A DNA stretch of 64,000 bases, taken from contig CM041204.1 in assembly GCA_023078555.1 (NCBI GenBank), forward strand, positions 5,424,430-5,488,429. Direction: 5' to 3'. Below are positions 38,201 through 49,100 of the stretch, piece after piece. The position numbers were made by a program, and so were the translations under genes. Under the pieces are notes generated by a model. The model saw only the letters and a list, made by a program, of their open reading frames with translations, searched no databases and was not told where the DNA came from. This DNA comes from Ulva prolifera (taxonomy: Eukaryota > Chlorophyta > Ulvophyceae > Ulvales > Ulvaceae). Positions within the stretch are counted from its first letter, which is position 1; every line of letters starts with the position of its first letter.

Positions 38201-39458
38201 TTGCCGGAAGCCGCACCGTACGCCACTGCAACTGCGGACATCCGCGCCAACTGGCGCACATTCCTGCAGCATGTCCGGCCCGCACCTGCGCACGCGCAGC
38301 ATGCATTCACCGCACATCATCGCACCGCTCACATGCTGGCCATGCGGCATCCGCTCCGGAACGTAAGGCGCCCCCGCCACCGCCGGGTGCCGGCATGATG
38401 TGGCAGCCGCTCCGGGCGGCTCGCCGCGCAGGCCACACGCCACTGGCAGGCTGTGACGGTGGAGGCGGTGCAGGCACCAGGAGGCGCCGGTGCCGCCGAC
38501 CGAGGCGCAGCTGCTGCGGCTTGCCCACTCGCCGCTGGCGCAGGGCTTCCTCTGGCGTACCCGCATGCTCAAGAGCTCCACCAACGCAAGCAGCCCCCGC
38601 CGCCACCACGCCCTCGGTCTGCCCGCCTACTGCCAGGTCACCTCCCCCATCCGCCGGTGCGCCCCCTCCGCTGCCGCCACAGCACTCCCAGACGGTCTCG
38701 GACACCACGACCACTGCCGCAGATGGCGGAGGCGCTGCTGACCGGGATGGGGCAGGCGCGCCCACGCTCGCTGTGTGAACCACATGCCTGCGCCTGTGGC
38801 GGCTGGCACCACCACAGTGGCGTGCATGCACACAGCGCCGGGCATGCACCAGTGCTCTACATCCCGCCGGGGTTCCCGCTGAAGGAGAGGTCCCAAAGCT
38901 CCCGCCAGGTGTCGCCCGAAGACGACAGGAGTTCCCGCCGGAACCGGGCAGGCAGAGCCGATGCCCGCGAGCGCAGCCCGCTGGAACCGGTCTGCTACCA
39001 GCGCGACACCGCTCGGCTTTGTGACACAGCAGGGTTCCCATCGGGAAGGAAGGGCCTGCTAGAGCACTGGCATGCACCGCATCTCAGCCGAGGCCCAGCC
39101 CTGCGCCGCGTGCAGGTACACCGACCTGCTGTGCCACCACCAGATCAAGGCGGCGCTGCAGGGCCGCGAGGCGCCTTACACGGTGTCGGCGCTGGAGGGC
39201 GCTGCGCGGCGCGTCGACGACATCACGCGCAAGCACCGCTCGCTGGAGCAGCAGGCGCAGCAGCACTTCCTCGCGCTCCACCTCGCGCGCCGCCCGCCGC
39301 AGGCATACGCCGCGACCGTGCTCGGCGTGAATAAGGACGGCAGCTCGCAGCTGCTGCTGAAGGAGCTCGGCCTCGAGATCGCGCTGCAGCTGCGCACACC
39401 GTCGTTCCCGGGGCGCTCGACGGCCGTGCAGCCGCGCGTCGACGTCATCGCGAGCACG
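32269..39458 (+). CDS. RNase II/R-type 3'-5' exoribonuclease, organellar
   Basis: RNB-domain exoribonuclease, probably plastid or mitochondrial (RNR1-like). Exons: 32269-32754, 32858-33145, 33552-33815, 34172-34458, 34728-34986, 35523-35764, 38474-38656, 39116-39458; phases agree throughout, 784 residues. The N-terminus is a Ser/Arg-rich leader followed by a small beta domain (EFRVQDSYVLGLVTKQL). The RNB core has AIDDVTTLDVDDAVAIEA with the four catalytic aspartates, GWRVWVHVADPSEHVP, TLYLPWKKVPMFPLEL, VMEMMLLAGEAAATWA, LGLPAYCQVTSPIRR and YTDLLCHHQIKAAL. After AATVLGVNKDGSSQLLLKEL the model stops at a GT donor, and a 26-bp minisatellite begins about 10 bases later. A short last exon at 39883-39903 (SALLRT, stop) fits in phase. 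A full S1 domain is not visible. The 2.7-kb intron 35765-38473 contains another gene. Confidence 0.9.
36834..37757 (+). CDS. Short-chain dehydrogenase/reductase nested in an intron
   Basis: NAD(P)-dependent Rossmann-fold protein, single exon, 307 residues, lying wholly inside an intron of the RNase II/R gene on the same strand. The N-terminus (MGCVSITMSRVACSTQ ... SVVSRRHIMSKAE) looks like a plastid or mitochondrial leader. The nucleotide motif is VVVLSGNRGLGLEVVRHAL (TGxxxGxG class). Then GLDVTKES, AVISISGLF, GMITSEGGSIGL with the catalytic Ser position, NYGHHMSKAAQNM and HPGFIKTSM. The Tyr normally four residues before the active-site Lys is His here; a Tyr sits two residues further upstream. 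The codon and base composition are clearly less GC-rich than the flanking exons, which suggests a separate, later arrival. A TGTAA lies 97 nt behind the stop, so it seems to end its own transcript. The substrate is unknown. Confidence 0.92.
   Translation: MGCVSITMSRVACSTQVLGTSRALRSPVKPSVVSRRHIMSKAETGSVEGIGSRVVVLSGNRGLGLEVVRHALDKGLSVVATCRKSSDELEALSGSLHIMPGLDVTKESAPEDLVAFLKEKGWDKIDAVISISGLFTFDSIDDLQPPKIMKMYDVCAVGPLRILSHLALEGVLSEGGKIGMITSEGGSIGLRTHKEGGGNYGHHMSKAAQNMMGKILSIDLKPKGIAIVNIHPGFIKTSMTESFSETYEKYGAIEPAKAAPGILEAVQRLTLETTGQFVAPQGTDSLGFGLEGLENPEEVGHFGQLPW
37854..37858 (+). promoter_or_regulatory. TGTAA poly(A) signal of the nested dehydrogenase
   Basis: Lies 97 nt behind the dehydrogenase stop and inside the host intron, so use of it would also truncate the host transcript. 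Confidence 0.4.
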
Positions 39459-39468
39459 GTCACGTGGG

Positions 39469-39877
39469 CTCAGGCGTGTCCGCGCTCGGGCGTGCTCAGG
39501 CGTGACCGTGCTCGGGCGTGCTCAGGAGTGTCCGCGCTCGGGCGTACTCAGGCGTGACCGTGCTCGGGCGTACTCAGGCGTGACCGTGCTCGGGCGTGCT
39601 CAGGAGTGTCCGCGCTCGGGCGTACTCAGGCGTGACCGTGCTCGGGCGTGCTCAGGAGTGTCCGCGCTCGGGCGTACTCAGGCGTGACCGTGCTCGGGCG
39701 TGCTCAGGAGTGTCCGCGCTCGGGCGTACTCAGGCGTGACCGTGCTCGGGCGTGCTCAGGAGTGTCCGCGCTCGGGCGTACTCAGGCGTGACCGTGCTCG
39801 GGCGTGCTCAGGAGTGTCCGCGCTCGGGCGTGCTCAGGCGTGACCGTGCTCGGGCGTACTCAGGCGTGACCGTGCCG
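39469..39877. repeat. 26-bp minisatellite, about 16 copies
   Basis: Tandem repeat of a GC-rich 26-bp unit (core CTCGGGCGTRCTCAGG). Two variants, one with GCGTGACCGTG and one with GAGTGTCCGCG, mostly alternate, making a 52-bp higher-order unit. Copies are nearly identical, so the array is young or being homogenised. It starts 10 bases after the last accepted RNase II/R exon and ends just before a possible final exon acceptor at 39882, so it may fill one intron. The unit is not a multiple of three, so reading frames across it are chance. Confidence 0.95.
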
Positions 39878-39895
39878 CCCAGAGCGCGTTGCTGC

Positions 39896-40054
39896 GCACA
39901 TAGCGCCGTGCTGGACCGCCGCCGGGGGGATGCCAGCTGCCCTTGGAGCACAATCAATCAGGTCATTCACCAGCGCCAGGTCGACCGCTGCGCTTGTGTC
40001 AGCAATTGGGATCTCGATTGCGAGTTGCTTCACGCCAGGCCAAAGCGTGGCGCC
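39896..40054 (-). CDS. Possible isolated exon, DUF1995-like
   Basis: Behind a CTTCAG acceptor the minus strand reads GATLWPGVKQLAIEIPIADT and on through AVDLALVNDLIDCAPRAAG. This recalls the start of DUF1995 domains (thylakoid assembly proteins). No further exons of such a domain can follow downstream on this strand, because the minisatellite and the RNase II/R exon are in the way. It is therefore a remnant, an exon with a short tail, or chance. An Arg-rich N-terminal-like frame (MKASALQDGEWAVDGTPR) lies upstream at about 40.94 kb. Confidence 0.25.
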
Positions 40055-41436
40055 CTGAAGAGGCAAGCCTGCTGTCAGCTGCAATGCTCATCCTTGAGAC
40101 AGGATGACAGGGACGTGCCATGAACTGTGATATACCCGACTGCACGATCAAACCTTCTTTTTTACGTTTATGGTCTACTTTCAGACTTGATGAAACAGCC
40201 TGAGTTTCCTGCTGTACCTGCAACCGCTCCAGGTTGACCTCAAAGCCTGCATGACCTACCTGGCGTTTTCGGGCTGCAGTCCTATGCGTGCTGTTTGGTG
40301 CCATTGGTGCGCAGTGACTGTGCGGTCTCGCACGGGTTGACAGCGTCCGTTCTTGCCTCAAGTGGTGCTGTATGCACGGTGCGATCCGCAGCGTGGTGCT
40401 TTGCTGGGTGAATGCGTGTGGGCCAAGGAGCCTAGGCTTCCTTAGAGGGTGCAGTGAAGGCCTGTATCGTAGAGCAGGTCCTGATGCACAGACATCTCAA
40501 GCTCAGGTGTATTCGAATGTTCCAGTTTTATTACTTCGTTCATCAATATTGCACATCTCCATGTGGCTCTTCCGAGAATATGCATATCACGTGGCGCCTC
40601 AGATGTTGCACCGCGGTGCACCGGGCATCTTGCTGTGCCGTGGGCTGCTGGCACCTGGCCAGAACAGGCCGCAACATCGGCGTGGTAGCGGTGGGAATGT
40701 ATAAGGCGTGCGGGGATTGCAAGGGCTGCGTTCCTGAGTGGAGACTGCGCTGTCGTGGTTTCGTGTGAACGCAATGGATGAACCAGGGCCCGGTGGAGAC
40801 AGGCGAGATGATGAAACGCTGGAGTCACTGCAACCACAAAGCTTCGCCGTTAGCCACCTGAACGTCTGCGACGCTTGACTGCATACGTACGTGGTGTTCC
40901 GTCCACTGCCCACTCGCCGTCCTGCAGGGCAGATGCCTTCATGACGAACCGTGCGCTAGTACACTCGCCAGAATACGTCAATGCTGCTGGCGATGGGTAG
41001 ACACAGCGTCTGAGCTGACGAGTCCTTGCAAGGCCGTAAAGTCTGTGCGCATTCAACTGTTATCTCAGACTTCTGGTGAGATACTACCTGAACCCGTCGC
41101 ACACGCGGCAGTGGTGTCACTCTCCCGGACCATGCAGGCACTTCACCTGCCACGGTGCTGCAAGCTGCATGTCGTCACTCGTCCACCAGGCAATGAAAAC
41201 CCTTTGCAGGCGCTGCGTCGACGCGTTACATGCGGTTAGGCTCCAGGCACATGGAAGCACTGGGCGTGCGGGCTCTGAGAGCCGTCATCCGAGCCGTTTT
41301 GGCGTTACTGAATATTCCCATACTTGTTTCAAAGCTGTTCCTGTCCTGGGGACGTAGACCCACGTTTGAATGAGGAAGCAATCTCTCCGGCCAGGCGCGC
41401 TGTTCAGTGTTCATACGCGGCGCATTGATCTCTTCA
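39904..41436. other. Poorly resolved region upstream of RCE1
   Basis: Apart from the possible minus-strand exon at 39896-40054 and an Arg-rich minus-strand frame near 40.86-40.94 kb, I could not build any gene. It includes the RCE1 promoter and perhaps a 5' exon. Confidence 0.35.
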
Positions 41437-42249
41437 ATGTCTCTGACTGCCAAAGAAGGTATCCTGTTGTCGTCCACAATTCCGTTTCTGTTTGTTGCGC
41501 CCTTTTATTGCTACCCAAAGCTGGCGTGGTCTCCTAGAGACGAGGCTGCCACGGTCATGTTTCGGTTAGCAGGAGCAGGGGTGGCTGCGATTGCTTGTGT
41601 GGCTTTGATAGCGCTGTATCCAGCAGATTGTGGGCTACCCTTGATGGAGTGGATCGGAGTAGCCACGACATGGCGCAGCCTGTGTGTGCCAGTGGCTATG
41701 CTGTGCTGTGTCTACTGTGGTGCTCTTGTCGAGCTCATGCTTGGCACAAGGCGCACCGCATACACATCTACGGTTCCAGTGCACGTAAAATTCAGAAACT
41801 TGGTGGCTGGCCCTTTTCTGGAGGAGCTGACATTCAGGGCATGCAGCTGCCGAGTGTTGCTGGCAGCGGGCTTCAGCATCAGCACCACATCGATGGTTGC
41901 CCCCCTCTTCTTCGGCGTTGCCCACGTCCATCATGTCTTCGAGGCAATATGCTTCAAAAAGCAAGCAGTGCGGGAAGCTGTCATGCACCAGCTTGCGTTG
42001 TTCATACAAACAACTTTGTTTGGGTTTTTTGCGTGTGCAGCGTACTTGTCCCTGGGCAGCATTGTGGCTCCTTGCATTCTGCACGTTGGATGTAACTGGA
42101 TGGGCATACCATGGACGGGACAGAAGCGTGACATGGTCACAGCTTGCTACCGAGCAACACAGTGCTTGACCACAGCCGGGCTGGGGTGCTTGTTCCTGCT
42201 GACCAGGTGGCTGTTGACGACACCACACCCGTTTGTGAACCAATGCTAG
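41437..42249 (+). CDS. RCE1: CAAX prenyl protease 2
   Basis: ER membrane endopeptidase that removes the last three residues of prenylated CAAX proteins. Single exon, 271 residues, near the family's usual 280-330. It has several hydrophobic helices and the ABI/CAAX signature: NLVAGPFLEELTFRACSC with the Glu-Glu and Arg, APLFFGVAHVHHVFEA with the His pair, and PCILHVGCNWMGIPW with the third His and Asn. The ATG at 41437 is the first in frame; a short extra N-terminal exon cannot be excluded. A TGTAA lies about 50 nt behind the stop. Confidence 0.93.
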   Translation: MSLTAKEGILLSSTIPFLFVAPFYCYPKLAWSPRDEAATVMFRLAGAGVAAIACVALIALYPADCGLPLMEWIGVATTWRSLCVPVAMLCCVYCGALVELMLGTRRTAYTSTVPVHVKFRNLVAGPFLEELTFRACSCRVLLAAGFSISTTSMVAPLFFGVAHVHHVFEAICFKKQAVREAVMHQLALFIQTTLFGFFACAAYLSLGSIVAPCILHVGCNWMGIPWTGQKRDMVTACYRATQCLTTAGLGCLFLLTRWLLTTPHPFVNQC

Positions 42250-42295
42250 CAGATTGGCTGTGCTCTAATAATGGGACGCGTATTGTCCAATTCTT

Positions 42296-42300
42296 TGTAA
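42296..42300 (+). promoter_or_regulatory. TGTAA poly(A) signal of RCE1
   Basis: 47 nt behind the RCE1 stop; fits the spacing usual for green-algal transcripts when a short 3' UTR is used. Confidence 0.5.
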
Positions 42301-42953
42301 AGCCTGTGACAAGGTAGCTTGTTCGTTTGTGTCCAATGAGGACCACAGGTGGGCAGATTTCATAGTGTGAAGTGAAACAGTACAAAATCCAGCGAATGCA
42401 CCATGACTGCGAATTCTACGGAGCACGCCGACAAACACAGTGCTCTGCATCAAACCTGTTGGCATTTCGCAACATCGGGTGCAGAGTGTCGTTTACAAGG
42501 CTCGCTCAATTCCTGCCCATTTCTTTGGACATCAAATTCACAACATAGCAGTTCTCTTGGTAGGCAGTGGTCCTAGGTGGCAGAAAAACACCAATGAAAA
42601 CATGAAGTACTCCACAAGTACGCCACATGCCACGCTGTGGATTGCATCAATGTGGCCATAACGTACTGGACTCTATGAGCACAGCTACGAAATACACGAG
42701 CGCTCTTCACCCAAAAGCAGACCCTCAACCCTGCTGCAGCATCTCTGGCCCGCAGTTACCGATATGCACGAGGGTGGATATACTGCCGATAGCACCACCG
42801 GCATGGCCACGCCACTCCCCCGCGCCGGTGCCGAGCACGCGCACACTGCGCCCAACTCGGTAGAACATCACATCAATTCATCGCCAGCACATGTGGCTTT
42901 CACATCGCGAGGCCCCTGCCGGCCTGCACCGGCCACCTGCCGCGCCAGCACCG

Positions 42954-42974
42954 CCCCCCCCCCCCCCCCCCCCC
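42954..42974. repeat. Poly-C tract, 21 bases
   Basis: Uninterrupted run of C. The length may be inexact in an assembly because such runs are error-prone. Confidence 0.8.
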
Positions 42975-43192
42975 GGCGGTGGCGTGCAGCCTCATGCCTG
43001 ACGCTCCTTCCCCCCTCACCCCCAATGCGAAAAATGGCAAAACGCAAGACACGGCGATGACCACCGCCAACCATGAGAGACAGCATGTGATTGCACCACA
43101 TCCAGGCACCACATCCGCTTCCGCAGCAGCCGTGCGACTGTGCCAGACATCCGGACGCCGCCGCCCAGGGCGCTTGCAGTCTCCAGCACTGC

Positions 43193-46100
43193 TCATGCAC
43201 CGCGGCCGTCGCTGTCAGATCTCCAGCCGTTCTCGGCCTCCCCCTCCTCCTCCAGCACTCCCGCATGCATGACCAGCATATTGTCTGCAGAGTATGTCGC
43301 CGGGGAGTGCAGGTTCAAGGTGTCCATGGAGTCCTCCCGCTGGAACATCGTCGAGTCACCACCCGCGGCCGACGCGAACTCCATCACCGAGCCGGCCACC
43401 GACCCCGCCTCGGACTCCCCATCCTCGGAGCCGTCCTCCTCGGAGGCCGCGGCGTGCAGATGCGACTCCTCCCCGCCGAGCGTGCCCTCGCCGTCGTCGC
43501 TCGACGCGTAGCCCTCCGACTCGCTCCGCTGCGCCTCTGCCGCAGCCTCAGCTCGCACCGTGGCCATCAGCGCCGCGACAACCGCAAACGCGTTCTTCTT
43601 CTCCGCGTCGCCCTCCGCGGTGGTGGCGTCTCCAGCATCGTCCTTGCCGCCGCTTGCAGCCACAGCATCGCCGGCGGCCTCCGCGAGCGCGCCTGAGTCG
43701 CTCGGGTCGAGTGCCGCGGCCGCCGCCTTGGCGACGATCTCCGGGTTCTCTTTGATCTGCCGCTGCACGACGGCGATGCTCTCGCGCAGAGCCTCCGCGC
43801 TCTGCGTGTCATCACTCGTGTACAGCCACTGGAACCCGGCGAGCTGTAGCGTCTCCTTCGTATCCCTCGGCTCGCTCTGAGCGGCGGGCAGCGTGAACGA
43901 CAGCTCGCCAGCGCTGCCCGAGCCGTCTGACGCGTCGGCGCGGTCGCCGCGGGGGCCCTCGACGCAGCCGTCCGCCGCCGAGATCGGCAGCACCTCGCCG
44001 TCGTTCTCCAGTACCGGCACCTCCGACACCGCGCCGTCGCCCTTCTCCGCGTTCTTCGGCTTGGCACGCGGTTTGCTCGCGTTGGCGAGCAGCGCCGATG
44101 CGGCACGCAGCCGCGAGTCGATCGCCGAGAGAACCTTGGCATGCGCCTCGGCGACGGAGGGCTGCGGCCTGCGGGCGCTCTGGCGGCGACTTGAGGTGCG
44201 GCTGTGCGCCGCCATGCGGGGGTCCCGCGGCCGCACCTTGCTGCTGCTCTGCGACTGCCGCTTCGGCTTCACGGCGCTCTGCAGCGCGTTGAGCGCCTGG
44301 TCGAGCTCCAGCAGGGCCTTGCCCTCCGCGCCGCCCTTGCCAGGGCCGCGCCGGCGGTGCTGCGAGTGAGCATGCGAGCCGCGGTGCTGCGCGTAGAGCT
44401 GCTGCTGCGAGTGCCGCTGCACCGGCGCGCCAAGCGTGTGTGTGCGGTGCCGCTGCCGGCTGCGGGACTGCTGCCGCCGGTCGTCCCCGTGAGGCACCAT
44501 CGGCGCGCTGCTGCCGGTTCCCCGCCGGTAGCCACCGCTGCGATGCCGCGACAGGTGGCTGCTGCTGCCACCTGTTTGGTGCGGGCTGTGGCCGGGGCTG
44601 TGGCCGTGGCTGTGGCCGGGGCTGTGGCCGTGGCTGTGGCCGTGGCTGTGGCCGTGACGTGACAACCCCGAGTGCTTCTGCGGGCCGCCGTGCTTGCGAA
44701 CGGCGTGGCCACTCTGCGTGCGCTCCGTCTGCCACATGCCCGAGTGCGTGCGCTGCGCCATGGACCCGGTGCCCATGAGCGAGTGCGAGGGGCTCATGGC
44801 GCTCGCGCCGCCGCCCATGAAGCTGCTGTGGCCCGTCGCGAGCGCACGCTCCCGCGCCGACATCATCGACGGCCCAGCGCTCATCGCGCTCGCGACCGGC
44901 CCGAGCTCGCCATGCATGTCGCTCGGGCCCGTCGCAAGTTCATGGTGGGGCTCCCGCGGATCCCCGCCCATCAGCTTCTGCTTCAGCTCCTGCACCACAG
45001 CACTCCGCTCAAACTCCAAGGTACGCATGTGTCAGCGCGAGGCCAGAGACAGCCACATCCGTCCCCACCAGCAGGCATGGCAACGGTCCGCCACAAGGTG
45101 CAGTGCCTGACGGCTGGGGGGGGGGGGGCACCTTTGCCTTGATGACCTGTTCGCCGGTGGTGAGGTCCCCCAGGATCTTGCTGACATTGTTTGGATCGTA
45201 GCCGTCAGGCTCATACGGGTCGACCTGCACCATCGGGTCCACCATGACCTCCAGTGGCCCGCCCTTCAGCTTGTCATCGTCAAGCTTCGCATCGAGGCTC
45301 ATGTCTTCCATCGAGTTTTCCGTCTCATGCGACTTGATCTCGTGGCCGCTGCTGTGCCCGCCGTGGCGCCGCCGCAGCCACCAGAAGAGCAGCGCGAGCG
45401 CGGCGCATGGCAGCAGCGCGAGCACGAGCGCCACGACAATGCCCCCGGCGCCGCCCCAGTCGAAGCCCGCAGACACCTCCTCGCAGGGCAGGCGGGCGAC
45501 GGCAAGGTCCTCGCAGGAGAGCTGCCCGGTGCGGAAGCCCGCCCAGCGGGGTGACCCGGCGCCGTCGACGTCGGAAGCGGGCACGGCCCCGGCCGAGATC
45601 GCGACGGGCCAGCCTGAGGCCTGGAAGTCCGGGTTGGCGGCCAGCAGGCGCAGCATGAGCTCGCTTGCGCCCTCCCGCCTGCACTGGCCGCAGGCACTGT
45701 CAGGCTCGTAAGCGATGTGGCACCAGCGGGGCATGTGCGATGCTGTGGGTTTCTTGCAACGAACGGATCGATTCACTGCATCTGTGAGGCAAGCGATCTC
45801 AAAAGCACTCGATTTAGACATCAGCGTGTCACGAGTTGCTGAGCAAATGCCATGTAGTTACAAAGGTAAGAGGCCAGGCATGATCGCAGGTACCACCACA
45901 GGAGGCAAGCGTCTGGAGCAGACCACTGGTTCAACATTTCTTCACAAGCCATGTGTGAAAGCATGCATGCATGCATATGCACAGATGTACAGTCACTGGG
46001 CACGTGGCCACAGCTGTGCACAGTGCGTGTGGCCTCCAGGACCCCACCGGCTCCACACTGAGCATACCAAGCTCAGCTGAGACTCCACGGCCAGGAGCCA

Positions 46101-49100
46101 ACAGTGGCAAGGATATCAAGGCAAGAGATGCAGGCCTGACAGCAAGTTAGAGATGAGCACTTGCATGCATCACAAATGACATGTTTGGGCACAAGCATGC
46201 CAACCAACGCAGTCATGTGTGATTTGTGGGGCAGCTGCCAGCAGACACTGTGTGACGATGCGACCCCCCCGCCTCCCCATGACACACACCCCCTAGCCAA
46301 TCATCCTGCCGTACTGCGAACCCTGTGTGCCTGTCACGACATGCAGACAGGAGGCGCAGGCCACCAGCCGCCAGCGGTGCTGCAGCTGCGAAGCAACCGG
46401 CCCGGCTGGGTGTCATGGTATATGCATGCATCTGCAATGAGGGCCCTTGTGTGTCGTCAGCCCAATGCATGCGCCATTGTCTGCTCGACGGCATGCATGT
46501 GGTTATGCATCGGTGACTAAAAAAGGCATACAAAGAATATGCTGATACCAGCCACATGTGGCCACATGCAGCCCAACGTTCCAGTGGTTTGCACGCCCGC
46601 GCAGTTGTGCACAAGCGCACACAAGCTAACACCTGCACCACTCGAGGGAGCCTACTGATGCAGCTGCAGGCAGCAGCAAGGTCACAGCAGGCTGCTGCTA
46701 CAGACGGGATCTTGGGACAGACCTCAAGACAGATTGCTCACAGCAGGTTCTGCCACCAGACCAGCATGGGCAGCAACAGACAAGGAGACTTTTCCGCAGC
46801 ACGGCTCCAGCGTCTGTACCAGACAATGACGACACAACACTGCCACATGCAAGATTCATGCAGTGCATGCCAAGAGCTTGTCCCCACTCAGTGAACTAGC
46901 GGCCGGCCCAGAGCTGCTCTATGCGGGTACTCTGGAGCTCCAGGCGTGTCCCAGAGGGCACCCGGGCGGCGCAGGAGCGGCAGCTGCTGCGCCACTGGCA
47001 GGCACGGTCACGGGGGGCGCACCCAGTCTCGGTGTACAGCAGGGCCAGGCTCAGAGACACCCGGCGCGCGGCCGCGCTGCCGGAGGACAGCAGCGCTAAC
47101 TCCACACGCTGACGCTCTGTGGCGCTGATGACCGTGCTCGCGGCGCGACGGATGTAGCCGCCAGAGGGGCTGCCGGTCGCGGAGAGGTCCCAGAGGTCGG
47201 TCGCGGAGGTGTCGCAGGCGGTCGCCGCCATCACCAGCCCGTGCAAGATCTCCAGCTGTGCAGCTTCCAGAGTCGGCGCCGGTGCAAAGCTGGCCTGCGG
47301 AGACAGCGAGGCTCGGGGGGGCGTGTTCGTAGCTGATCGCCTGATCAGGGCGAGCATTGACGCAAGATTGAGGCATTCAGTGAGTGCTCTGGTGACTATC
47401 TGATGAGCAAGCTGTGGATGCAATTGGGACTTGTAGCCTTGACACCATTGATGTGGAGTGTGATGTAACCTTAGGCAAGCTGCAGTGAGGTGGTGGGGTA
47501 GTCTTACGCATCTTGGCTTGTGCAGGCACGTTGCGAGCCTCATGGCCTTGGGCCCACAGGCAAGCGATGACTACCACAACAGTGAACTGGCTAACTTGGC
47601 ATTGCAAAGCTACAAACACAAGCCTGCAGGACACATCGTGTGAATTCAGAGTCTCTACATTTTGAATTTGAATGTTTGAATAACACAACTCTGAGATCCC
47701 GGGCGCAGAGGCAAGAGCTGTGCTACCTACTTACTCGCGCACTGCAGGCCGCACACGCCTCCCCAAGCCGCAAGGCAGGGACTGTGCAATCTGCTGGAAC
47801 CGCACGTGTTGAATCATGGCACTCTTGTGCACCGATGTAGGGTTGCGAATGTGAAAGGGTGTGCGCCATCTGTGCTGTACCTATGGTATGGGAACAAAGA
47901 GGCAGATACACCATGTGGCAGGCAGCAAAGGCACACCAGGCTGCCATCTTCATTCACTGTCAATGGGAATACTGTGCGCAGCTGGCTACACTGCTGATCC
48001 AGCCTTGCCTTGGTGCCAAGATGCTTGAAGACGAAGGCTTGCTGAGTGTGGACCCAAAGCTGTTCAATCGGCCGGAGGCTCTGCAGCGTCGAGCTGAACC
48101 TCGCTGCGAGCCACTCCGCATACGCCCTGCACGAGCTTTATGCATTCACTAACAGGCTGTGTCAGACATACCACGACAGCATCAGCCGTCTTGGTGGCGA
48201 CATGGTGCAGGCGCCTCAATTTGCCAAACTCGATATTAGTGGTGTCACAGCTGATCACAGGTAGACACACGCACTCAGCTACACCCAAGAGTAGAACACC
48301 TGCAACCTGGAAAAGCATCGCGTATTAATGCTACCGCACACAGGCCAGAAAAGGGATAGATGTTAGCATGCAGGAGGCAAGGGCACACCACATCCATTGG
48401 TTAAATTCATCCAAAGCAGACGGTGACAAGTTCAGCAGGGCGGCGGCATCCAGCGCCAATCCCAGATCATTCATCTCTTGAAATCCCAAAGGATTCATGA
48501 GCGCGTCCTCGATCGAGGTCTGGGGAATAAGTCGGGCATACTGCATGTTTGGCAGCAGAGCACCAGCCCCAACAAAGGTGCTCTCTAGTATGACAGCACC
48601 CAGCTCCCTATACTGCTGTGTACCTGTCAGCCTGAACGCCACTCCCAGCATCCAAGAGTCCCAGAATGTGTTCTGTAGCGCCACGTGGTCTGGGCTTGCC
48701 GCTACGAGGTCGGGGTTGATGCTGCCATCTTGTGGAGCCCACTCTTCCTCGGATTCGGCGCCCCCCACGGCAGGGAAGAACTCCAGTGCATACGACACGA
48801 ATGAATTTTTGGGACTGTCCTCGTGCGTATTCGTGGCTGGGGGCATGCGCTCCGCCTGCATAAGCGCGGCGTACGTATGATAAGCGTTGCATCCGGCTGC
48901 AAAGTTACAGATTGCACCTGGTCACAGTGCACATCGCGAACAGCATACCACACAATAACATTGCGCAGCCCGGGAAACATTCAGAGCATGATGGGCACTC
49001 CACTGTGGCACAAGGACATGATCGTGACCGACGTTCCAGCAGCTTTCCATGTGAAAAACGGTTCAGCTAAACAGTACAGAGCTTTACATATTGAACCATC

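Larger units (their letters stand above)
42250..43192. other. Convergent intergenic region with poly-C tract
   Basis: No coding sequence seen between the convergent RCE1 and alginate-lyase-like genes. Holds a homopolymer of 21 C. Confidence 0.5.

Noticed and set aside
39469-39877. CRISPR-like array
   Set aside because: Repeats are directly adjacent with no unique spacers, and the genome is eukaryotic.
39502-40123. Repetitive Arg-rich proteins read from the minisatellite
   Set aside because: The 26-bp unit shifts frame at each copy, all three frames are open by composition, and there is no start or family.
43091-44778. Several long plus-strand frames opposite the last exon of the alginate-lyase-like gene
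   Set aside because: They are antisense shadows in GC-rich low-complexity DNA; the minus frame has consistent codon use and splices to the membrane-helix exon.
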